A DNA stretch of 64,000 nt, taken from the NCBI RefSeq assembly GCF_964340395.1, contig NC_135563.1, positions 17,850,151-17,914,150 on the forward strand. Reading direction: 5' to 3'. Every line of letters begins with the position of its first letter. Position 1 is the stretch's first letter. The DNA comes from Glandiceps talaboti. Its lineage: Eukaryota > Hemichordata > Enteropneusta > Spengelidae. This document shows, piece by piece, positions 33,278 through 64,000 of this stretch. The position numbers and the translations under genes were made by a program. The notes beneath the pieces are model-generated. The model saw nothing but the letters and a program-made list of their open reading frames with translations. It did not search any database and had not been told where the DNA came from.

Positions 33278-36200
33278 TGACTGACAGAAAGAATACAACG
33301 CTGAAAGACTACCATAGCAAGGGTTCTTAAAAGACAGTTCAAAATGCAAACAGACTTTGAGAAAAATGATCGTATACCGTGACTGTTCCGAACTCAGTGA
33401 TAGTTTGTAACAAAACTGTAGATGTGTGATCGTGTAATGATTTTGTACACTCCATCGACGACTAGGCGATGTCTATGCAAATTATGACAAAGTCTATAAG
33501 AGTTATTATACATTGTATGTTAATTATGACGACGTAATTTATGCAAATTACGATACGATATATATGAACCATGACACACATCGCCCATATTTATGATGTA
33601 CATGCCGTCTCTCAGGCTGAAATATGACGTACTTTACGTACTTGAGTGATGACGTAGATAGTGTAATTATTATGTGAATTACAGTTTACATGACGACACC
33701 GGATTTGATGAAGGTTGAATATGGAAGGTCATATTTTGTATTATTTCTCCTTTCTCTATACAAATATATATTCCTTTTCTCACTTTCTTTGAAGTGTTGC
33801 AGTTTTATAGGCAAAAATATTGTCCAGGTCATTTCATGAATTGGTTAAATTTCGTCAATTCGACTCTTCATATATTCACACAGCGCAGTAAATCAGGTCG
33901 TTAATACACACAGCAGTTCAACTAAATGCACGGCCAGAAGTTGTATTACATTTTTGTACCTGCAAATAATGTTAAAACTGCACTTTTGCTTGTCCTACCG
34001 TACCGCTTGGCGGCATTGCAGCAAAGAGACATGTTAGCGCTGTCGAGCTTGAAATTTGATGTCGACTTAGTTCCTGAACATTTTGGCATTTACTGGGTAT
34101 ATTTAGGATGAAGCTACAGTTGACTTGGGAAACAAAGTCTGTCTCGGCAAATCTCTACATTGCCGCTACGTCATTTTACTGCTTGGCTCGACAAAAATCA
34201 CAGTAACTATTAAAACTTTGCCACATTTCCTCGTCTGACGTGACAAAATCTTGCCTGCATTGCTACATTTTCAAAGCACGTTGCTAACGATCTGGTGGCA
34301 ATCATCACCAAATCTTTAAACACCATATACCCTTTCAGGCATACCAATGGAGTAAATGTAACAACTGTACTTCAAATGTTGTCATACCAGACCAAAATAT
34401 GTAGCATTGAAGTAAGATTTTTTCTGCCAGACAATTATTTGTTTCAAGTCAACAGGCATCCATTACTGTAACATTGCGCGGTAAATATTTCTGTTTTAGA
34501 GAGATGTAACCTCTATTGTAACCTCAGCGTTAACCTTCATCCTAAGGTATGAATAATAAAAAAAACCAGCTCGTTGCCAATTTAATGGAGTCTCTAACAA
34601 TGTTTTATTTGCGGTAAGTGTCACTGGTGTTTACCTTGTAAAGTAAACTTCTCTTCTTCAGGATATGCCTAGCGTACCTGGCTATTGGACTCGGTCCTTG
34701 TGTATACAAGTTTACGAGTTACTTGGTACCTCTCTGCTGCTGGTCGTCAACATCTTATTTAGATCAGTTCAGCTTCATATGAATGAATGATATATCACGA
34801 TTTATACACATTTACCCGGCAGCTTGTATACACACTTGTTCGATATTAATAATTAGGTAGTATGCCTCAACATTTTTCACCATTCAGTCAACGGAAATTC
34901 GAGTGACCTAAGGGGCCTTGTCTCTGGGCGTCGAAGCCAATACCCTTAGCTCACGAGTATTTTCCGGCTGAAGAAGTATCTAGGGGCCTTCCGCAAGCAT
35001 TATGAAAAGTAAAAAAGGCGATTTTGAACTTTTTGACTCATATCTCTAGCACCACAGAAGTCATAGACGCGCGTTATCGTAACATAGAACGATTTGGGTA
35101 TACATCCCATATTTCGCGTTCAACTTGGCTGTGTTTATATCGTATTAGGAGTATTAATGGAAAAGCTTTACTTTTACAAGTCCCCATTCTATTTATATAC
35201 CATTCTCATCAGCGTTCTCAAAGATATAGTGGGCCAATCGTCGCAAATCCAGCACCTTTTTGCGGCAACATCACGGTCGTGGGTGGTTCTGCTATCTACT
35301 GTTGCCACAAAAAAGGCAATGTTATTGTGCATACCTAAGTTAACTTCTTTTTCTCTGAAAATACATTGTTAACTGTCTGGTTATGCTCTGTGTCATAATA
35401 TAGGCGCCTTCAAGACGCCATGCTAGCAAGGATAGATGCGAAAAACATCCATGGCCGTAGGTGTGCTTTCTTAATTACTAAAAAGACAGCTGCAGCCTTA
35501 GGGATTTTTGTCACTTCACGCAGTTTCCCTCGTTAGAGCAAACCAACATGATCTTCAATGTTGCTTTCTGGCGCTGATTTAGTGCAGTGTTCTCACAGCA
35601 TTTTGAGAAAAACAAACCCTGATTCCATAGGTTACACTGAACGATGTCCAGGTACGCACAGTGACATGCGTGATGGACGATGACAACGAACCAAAGTAAT
35701 TTAAAATAATGAGATTAGAGTTTGTACTGACGTCACCAATTTTTATCTACCATTCTATTATACACACTATACAAAAATCTTCATGTCATATTTGAAAAGT
35801 TCAACTCAGCAGAAGTAGTAAAGTTTGATCTCGTCCTGCACGTTGTATATGTAGGAGACTGATTTCCCTGAAAATTAAACTTTATCATATGAACGCTTCT
35901 GCTTTATTTGTCTTTTTGAAATGATAAAAGAAATCTGGAACCGGGAGTTCACAGTCAGACCTCGTGATGTTGAAAAGAGTACGCATCAGCAATAAAAGTG
36001 TATATGTAACGCAAAACTTTATTGTAATCAGGACTATTGACAGTACAATATGTGATATCGAATTTATGCAAATTGTTAAACCCGTACTAGCTGCAACTAG
36101 GACATTTTTCTTCATGATATATACATTAAAAATAGTCAGTTTTATTTTTAAAGAAAAAGAAAAAAGACTTGAAGTTTATATCTTGAGTGACAGCTTGGTT

Positions 36201-37264
36201 TTAAACCTGTCACCATGTCAAAACTGCACTAGTTTGTAACTGTAATATCATATTTTGACGACAATCCATTCACGCAAATGCATAATTAGACATTGCACAT
36301 CTTGATCAGTTGGCGATCTAAACCATCAGTAGTGCAGCAACACGTTGAAATCACGATTACCGTTGAGGGCGCTGATTTGTGTATGTGGACCTAAAATCAA
36401 TTTGATTTGAGTAATTTTACCATATCATATTATACAGCTGCAAAAAATACGTTCACCCACGTGTGATTCAATACCGTTCAGGGTGTACCATATTACGAGT
36501 AAGTAATTATATCTATAAAAAAAAATGTTTCAAAAAAATGTCCCAGTTGCAGCAAGTGTAGCTTTAATGCATAGATGTACTTTCAACAGGATTGTTCTGG
36601 CAACATTTTGAACAATTAAAAAGCTCAATGTGCTTGCAATAAGCTATAGTAACCAAATGTAGAATATTATACATAAATATTGATATTGAAGCCAGCCTCT
36701 ATTGCATAGAAATATGCACGCGTGGTGCAATATATGATTATATAACAGAAACCGATCTAAGGTGATGCCACACGAGTTAAATGTGTAAACACCAACATGC
36801 AGTATAATGGTAAGAAAAAAATTACAAAATTTTGTAATAGCAATTTTTAATTGAATTTAACAACAATACAGTAAAAAATATTAATAATACACTATCATCA
36901 AATAAACGCGAGTCTACGAATATTATTTATTGCTTTCCTTACACTGATCCGAACATATTTCAATATCGGAAGGTTTTTCAAATCTAAAACGCGGTAAATT
37001 TTGTGACTTGGCAGTAGGAACCACTACCACTAATCGATTGACTATCAAAGCACTATGATCGTAAGGAGGACACACATGGGCGCCGCGAGTCTGTTAATAC
37101 TATAATAGAAATATAACGGTGCAAATTTATCATCCCAGGACCCGTCGACAAAAAACTGCGTTCACACGCAAGACAAGGAAATATCAGGATTGATGTTGGA
37201 AACGTGTACAAGCACAACTCATGATGAAAAAAAGTGGCAGATTTGAACGTTTGACGACATAAAA

Positions 37265-37687
37265 TGACGTATTTGCTGCAAATCGAAGACATGGTTGCTC
37301 TATACTTGCGGCAAATTAACGCCGCATTTACTGCACTAAATTTTAGTACAAGGAATTGATAATTATTTGCTGCTCATTTAATTGCTGCTGCAAATGAATG
37401 ACGTATTTGCGACAAATTGACATGTATTGCTTCCCATTTACGGCAAATTAACAACGTATTTGTTGCAAGTGTTAACTGAAATACGACTAATTGACAACAT
37501 GTTTGCTGCACGTTTATGACTATTTGGCGGATTTGCTGGTCATGTTATAGCAAACTGACGTATTTGCTGTTCATCTACGGCAAACTGACGTATTTGCTGT
37601 TCATTTACGGCAAACTGACGTATTTGCTGTTCATTTACGGCAAACTGACGTATTTGCTGATCATTTATGGCAAGCTGATAACATATA
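37265..37687. repeat. 30-bp minisatellite with degenerate leading copies
   Basis: Unit CGGCAAACTGACGTATTTGC plus TGTTCATTTA. Four nearly perfect copies at 37555-37675 are preceded by about eight decayed copies. Each unit is ten codons, giving an artefactual repeat peptide. Confidence 0.9.
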
Positions 37688-38699
37688 TGCTGGATGATTA
37701 ATCGATATGACTTACAATTGAATGAAAGTATATCCTCAAAGTCAAGATGACATTCATTTAGTATTTGTATAACCCTGTGTCTCCAGCAATATTCCTGTTT
37801 ACATTCATCACTAAGGAAATGAATTGGTTGCTTTTTTTAACCACATCAAAATGTAAATTGCCACCTCGTAGAAATCAGAACAGTTTGTTGTTATATTCCC
37901 GATATTCAACCCTTGTTGTTTCCAAAACGTAAATGTCAAATCAAAAATCCAATTACTCGCTTGCATCTATAAAGAGTTCGAAAGGTCATCGGAATACAAT
38001 TAATTCATTTTACGGAAAGGCCAATATATTTTATTAATCACACACTTTTATCCAAAGAATATTACTTGTATCCCCTTGGGAGGATTTTCAAGAGCTCGAT
38101 TAATGATTAGAATAAAACTCTTCAAATACGTTTTTTATTCCAACGACAGTGTGGCATCTAAATAACACATTTTTAGGATTTTAAAATATATATCATTTTA
38201 AATGTTCAAATACACTGTATTACGTGAAATTTTCAACGCTTCGTGTATTGCATAAGATGACCCGAGGCGTCTTGTTCTATGTTGACCCTCTAGCTTGAGC
38301 GAGGTAAAATGTTATTACAGGTACTGAGAATTGATTACAATGTAATGAGTAATGGAAAAACAAGCGAGAGAATAATATTTTAATAGCTAGGAAATAAATT
38401 ATTGTGTGACGTCACTATTTATGATATCAATTTTATGTAGTAGAAATATTGTAAGATACAAAGATAATATACCGACACTGTTTATATTAACTGGTCTATC
38501 TACAAATGGGCATTATGGAATTCCGTATTGACTCGGCTTTTCTTTCCTGTAACAAGATATACCATAAAGTCAGCTGTTGTCTACAAGCTATGTAAATACC
38601 TTAAGCAATTACAATACACAGTCTAAAACTATTGCGACGTGTATCGTCGTACGTAACGGAATATTTGAGTATTTGAAATGAAAACAAATACAATGACGT

Positions 38700-38705
38700 T
38701 TTATT
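38700..38705 (-). promoter_or_regulatory. Candidate polyadenylation signal of the PLP-enzyme gene
   Basis: TTTATT on plus (AATAAA on minus) about 200 nt past the stop codon at 38903. Confidence 0.45.
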
Positions 38706-38902
38706 GGTAAAACTTCATATATTTTACACACTCTCATATACTCTTCTTAGGTGATTTAATAATCCGATCATTCTCCTCCTACTAGAAATGTTATCACGGT
38801 CTTTCCAAGCTTCCATTAATTCAACCTCGTTTCAGCAAGAAAATGGCAGAAGGCTTCGTAATGTGCTCAATATCAGGGAGTTGATAACGTCGATCGGGAC
38901 GA

Positions 38903-59187
<20,285 letters not shown>

Positions 59188-60215
59188 TGTCCTACATAAA
59201 TAATCAAAATGAATTATTCATCTAATGTAAGTTAAATTTAATAGTGCTGTAATGTTTTACAATAAATTAGTCACTCAGTATAAAGCTCTCATCAGTGACT
59301 GTTACATCTGAGGACCTTCATTTGTTTTCATTTTCATACTCGGCTCCGTTTCATTTGAATGAATGGTTGTTGGCTCAGTGGTCTAATCTCATACAAGAGA
59401 CCGATATGAAAATGACGACACTTCTGGGACAAGGAGATTTGTGGATCCTTTGCCAACACAGACAGACATATTTAAAATGTATTGCACAAATTCAAATCAA
59501 TTTACGGTAAGAGTTACGTTCTTTAATGCGACTGAATAATTACTTGACAGCTATTAAATTATGCCCTGGAGAATACTGACTTGGGTAAAGTATGCACTTT
59601 TCCTACTTTTGTTGGTTTTCAACACGATAGAGTTATTGTACACTAACCATTAATCACTGTAAGAATGTCTGAAGTTGTTGGGTTTTACAACTCACAGTGA
59701 CACATTTGTCTCTTTCGAAATTACTGTAAAGAAACACATTTCTCTCAATTGTGTGTATTACACCTAGCAACCGACAACATAGCTGTCATGATGTCATTTC
59801 TGCAAACTACACTCTGTACCTTGTTCCTAGCCATCAATATTGTTGGACCCTTGATAATTCTGTTGTAATTATCGATTGCAGAATTCGATTTACGGTTACG
59901 TTACGTGTTTATGTACCATTCTATGTCGTGGGAGTGTAAGAACTATTTCCTTGAAGTGTAGTACATCACGAGTCTCACGGAAAACAAAATAGTTTTATAT
60001 TCCTGTTAAGGGTCATTGGAATTCCGTGCGTCGTTATACTCTTAACGACTGGGTTGTCCGCGAAGCGAATAACCCGAAGTTACCTGACTTTTAGGTTAGT
60101 TGTTGCCCTTCGAGAACACTTGTATTGTTTTGACCTTGCCCGGTACATGAAAGCGCGACATTTCCTATAACCATTCTCCCTGTGATTGGAAGGCAATAAA
60201 AGTACTTCATGAATA

Positions 60216-60341
<126 letters not shown>

Positions 60342-60801
60342 ATAGACACACGTATATATATTATACATTTAGGCATCATCAAACTGTATATGCAAACATA
60401 TGGATGTATAAGTGTATATGGATGTAAGTACATATTCAAATACTGTAATTTTATGTACATTTCTATGTACATTAATAAATAATGTATATTTTATTTTATT
60501 AGGTCATACATATCATAATGTCAAGAATGATTTATGGGCCTGTCACTTGATAATATTTTGTGTATCACACTTTTGTTCCGACACCCTTTGATATATATTG
60601 GAAATATGAAGTTGTTGAATTTCTCGTATTACATTGGGTGTATCCTTGTCTATTTCAGGAAGTTATTTAATGTATCGCACGTTTCGACAAATACTGGTTA
60701 TTTGGTAAATGAAATTTCCTATTTACATAGCTTATGACTAAACAATTAGAAATATCGCAGTCCTTTCCTGACAACTTTGTGAATAACGACTCACACATTG
60801 G

Positions 60802-60814
60802 AGGTCAAAGGTCA
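60802..60814. promoter_or_regulatory. DR1 nuclear-receptor motif AGGTCAAAGGTCA
   Basis: A perfect direct repeat of AGGTCA with one-base spacing, the consensus for RXR/HNF4/COUP-TF dimers, 1.6 kb upstream of the PLP-enzyme start codon. Function is inferred. Confidence 0.35.
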
Positions 60815-61971
60815 AAATTTAGAACATAATATCATTAAAGTGCAGAAGTCTAATTTGGCACATTCATCTACATGCCTAGGGTAGTGTTGTTTAAATAACG
60901 CTGATAGCAGCTGCGTACCATTATACGAGAAATGACGGTATGAATGATAAATAGGCTATTGACAGTGACAGGTGTCGTAATAATAAATACAGTACGGGAA
61001 GAATGACGTAATGCCAAAAACAAGGCTCTGAGGCCAAGGGAAATACAACGCAGTGCAATCAAAAGTTGAAGAGCTCAGCGCTGTAATTAGTATGAAGGAC
61101 GCAGTTCACGTGATCGTTCAAGGCATATGGATGCACCAAAGAGAATAACAACGTAGTGAAAAGCAATCCGTCTACAACTATGGGAAGTGTGGTGCATTTG
61201 AGAAGCAAAGGCCCTTGGCCAACGGAAATATTGATGTCCAATATGTTATAGATATATTATATCCAATAACATAATACCTTAAATGGACACAAGCTGCGTT
61301 CTGAACGTGTTTGGGCATATTTTTTACTGCATATTTAAAAGGTTCTCACATTATTGTACCTACTGAAGCATACTTAAGCACCACTTGCAATTGACTGAAC
61401 TCAATCTTATATTAAGATATAACGCATAAACGATCCGATGATGTAATTTTTTATACGTATCAAAAGATGTTCTGGAAATCTCTACTATACAATCAACAAT
61501 GTCATAACACAGGTGTAAAGTCACGTGCATCGACATTAAACATTTTACTGGGATATAGTTTTATCTAAATATTTTCACTTGAAATTTTTTTTTTTTATAA
61601 ATTCAGCTTGTGCCACTGTCTATCATATTATCATGACTGGGATAATTAATTTCGACAATTCTATATTTATCAACACTAGACAGGTCATTTTCTTTCTGAT
61701 AACACAAAAATAGGAATATTTTAAATAAGATTTGCAGGTACATTTTCTGGTTACCAAATTAACCTTCACCTACATTGTAACGTGTACTGTACAATACACA
61801 GTATCACATTACTTTTACGAAAGGTTATTGGTGATCTATTTGGTCTATTAATATCATTTATATTACCATGTTTTCATGCAAATATTCGTGGATACGTCAT
61901 ATCTTCACGTTTCTCCGCTGATACAATTTAACAGGAAAATAATGAACAGAAGGAGAATGGAATCATTATTG

Positions 61972-62050
61972 AATTGTATTGAATTGAATTGAATTGAATT
62001 GAGATTTATTCCCACAACAAATAAACATTCAGAAAACAAATAAATGATAA
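61972..62050 (-). mobile_element. Probable retrotransposon tail with AATTC repeats
   Basis: On the minus strand, GGGAATAAATCTCAATTC followed by further AATTC units looks like a LINE or SINE 3' terminus with a pentamer tail. No coding part is visible. Confidence 0.4.
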
Positions 62051-62256
62051 CATCCAAAAGGAAAACGATTTCAAGTTGTGAGTGAGAGACTAGAAAATAG
62101 TTTTGATAAAACTAATCGAGTCTAGCCACTCAATTTCAAAAGCATCGAATTGCATTATCACATAAAAATGTGGTGACTGTAGTTGCTCAAATGATAACAT
62201 ATTATTTAACTTTGCTATGATACAACATATGGCATGTTTTGCCACATAGCATAATT

Positions 62257-62475
62257 CTATCTATCTATCTATCTAATAAATTTATATAGCGCCAAATATC
62301 CAAAGAAAACAATGTTCAGTGGCGTTTAGAGTTAGAAAGGAGATGAAAAAGCTCTCTGAAATATGTGGGATTTCAAGCGTCTTTTGAAAATGTTAACATT
62401 GGGAGAGGTTTTAATGTCCAGGGGTAGAGAGTTCCAAAGTTCAGGAGCTGCTGAATTACACATAGGGCCTGTAAT
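62257..62475 (-). mobile_element. 5'-truncated LINE: reverse transcriptase C-terminus and 3' tail
   Basis: The minus strand encodes PELWNSLPLDIKTSPNVNIF followed by KRRLKSHIFQRAF and a stop at 62334-62332. This is the characteristic end of Jockey/CR1/L2-type reverse transcriptase proteins. A short 3' UTR follows, ending GGCGCTATATAAATTTATTA and an ATAG repeat tail. Truncated at its 5' end near 62475, as is usual for LINE insertions. Confidence 0.75.
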
Positions 62476-63115
62476 GTGCCATACTCTATACCATTCTGTC
62501 GTAATTTACACTTGACAGAACACTGTCTCAACGCTTTGATGCTATGTTTACTTAGAACATTGCTATACCGCTTAGTCTAATTGCTTCACATTGATTCGTA
62601 AAAAAACACATTCAAAAGTGCGCCGAAAAAATCATTGCGTATAATTGTGTACGGTAAAGCATGGAAGTATCACACCACATGGGTGCTACTTCCATGGATA
62701 ATAAAGTGATATTCGATGTCGTCAGCCCTGAACGTGAATAGTTAGCCGTAGCGCGTAAAGAAAAGGGACACAGTAGTAGTAGTACACAGATGTCGGATTC
62801 GGAAATTGGAAATTTGTTATTCATGGTGCCAGGATCACACAAAGTTGAGTTCAAAGAATACAACACCCATGATGCAAACGGAAAAAAGTGTAACTACACT
62901 TTTATCACAATAAGTAATATTCTCCAATCCTTGAGGTTGAGGTAGAATATGGTATCAATCCTATTAAAATACTATTTCGTTTAGGCCTGTGTTCGCGAAA
63001 CCGCTAAGTAAGTACTGATTGATAGAATGTAAATAAACAAGGTGGTCATCCAATTTTAAAATCAGGAATATGTAGTAATGCATGAATAATTCCATAAAAT
63101 TTTATTTACGAATTA

Positions 63116-63120
63116 TATAC

Positions 63121-63157
<37 letters not shown>

Positions 63158-63164
63158 CACATAC

Positions 63165-63211
<47 letters not shown>
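63116..63211. repeat. ATACAT hexamer microsatellite
   Basis: About 15 hexamer units, the complement of the TATATG-type array at 162-216. Confidence 0.95.
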
Positions 63212-64000
63212 CGAATAAGAATCCCAATTATAATTTGCTAAAATTTGATAAAAAAAAAACAAATTTACGAAATATAGAGTCTATGGGTCTACCTCATTTA
63301 CCTACATTGCAAATTGATTACACAGTGTGTATTTCCAATCGACGGTGACTATATGGTATCCCCTGTGAGTCAATATGTAATAACACTATATGCAATTTAA
63401 CTGAACAAATTGAACGTACCATATCCCAGTCTTTTAGCGTCATTATTACTAAATACATGATATTTAAAAAAGTGACACATCACAGACTGATAATGGAGAT
63501 GTGTGAACCACTAAGCTTATAACAATTATGTTAATGAATAGACTGCAATGTTAAACATGTCTTATGCATTCAATCATTCCAACAATAAAAACTGTCTGCC
63601 CAAAAAGAGTTCAAGTGTGTGTAAACCTGTACATACATCCATTACATAATGTATTATGTAGGTGAATTGAAGAGGTCGGGTGACTTGTCATGATAAGATC
63701 CTTCACTTTAATTTGTTAAGTCCTTTTAAGAGTCTATGCCCCTGGGAACCACGATAAGTGGATTAATATTTCTATATGTAATTTGCTAATTGGTACATCA
63801 CCGACGTGAACACATTCTATTCAAAATGGCAATTATGGCATTTTGAAGACAAGAAATACTACTTAAAATGACGATAAGTTGTGGCTTGAAAAGAGACTGT
63901 CCATACCACGTAATGTTTACTGACAAGTTACGTGATGTGCGGTTTACAACTCGTTTGCAGCATTTCTTTAACTTGGTGACGTCAGAATGATTAGCGGCAC

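Larger units (their letters stand above)
31925..38902. other. Intergenic between two convergent genes
   Basis: No gene supported in 7 kb. Contains a CA/CATA array, a repeat copy near 33140-33277 and a 30-bp minisatellite near the 3' end of the PLP-enzyme gene. Confidence 0.55.

Overview
The window is eukaryotic and almost certainly from a marine invertebrate animal. Genes are split by GT-AG introns (up to 13.5 kb), the DNA is AT-rich, and microsatellites, minisatellites, LINE tails and small inverted-repeat elements are abundant. The gene content (a neurotrophin/Spaetzle-like ligand, a D-serine dehydratase-type PLP enzyme, a winged-helix SAM methyltransferase, a tectonin-type secreted lectin) would suit a non-vertebrate deuterostome such as a hemichordate, echinoderm or cephalochordate. 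A lophotrochozoan is not excluded. No prokaryotic operon, CRISPR array, rRNA or convincing tRNA was seen.

Layout. (1) 631-2163, minus: two-exon secreted protein with five tectonin/propeller-type repeats. (2) 8013-13089, minus: four-exon SAM-dependent methyltransferase with an N-terminal winged helix. (3) 15321-15585, minus: one unexplained terminal exon, next to a 190-bp tandem duplication at 15868-16245. (4) 21176-25182, plus: five-exon secreted helical protein whose exon lengths, intron phases (1-0-0-0), helix order and two-cysteine pattern match vertebrate class I long-chain cytokines (IL-6/LIF/OSM/GH type). It ends in a long acidic then basic tail. (5) 29156-31924, plus: two-exon secreted cystine-knot precursor of neurotrophin/Spaetzle type. 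(6) 38903-59187, minus: seven-exon D-serine dehydratase/D-threonine aldolase-like protein, reconstructed completely (469 aa), which seems to have lost both zinc ligands. All splice junctions in these models join in frame.

The rest is intergenic or intronic: many simple repeats, two perfect 37-bp inverted repeats (9973-10055 and 41549-41629), a 145-bp inverted-repeat element at 49203-49347, an inverted pair of about 230-bp repeats at 55565 and 57087, a LINE 3' end at 62257-62475, and several unnamed dispersed repeats.

The genes do not form an obvious pathway. The notable grouping is two secreted signalling ligands on the same strand 4 kb apart: the cytokine-like gene, with a perfect palindromic kappa-B site and a TATA box upstream, and the neurotrophin/Spaetzle-like gene. 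The cytokine-like gene is the strongest candidate for something undescribed, because class I helical cytokines of IL-6 type are poorly documented outside vertebrates.
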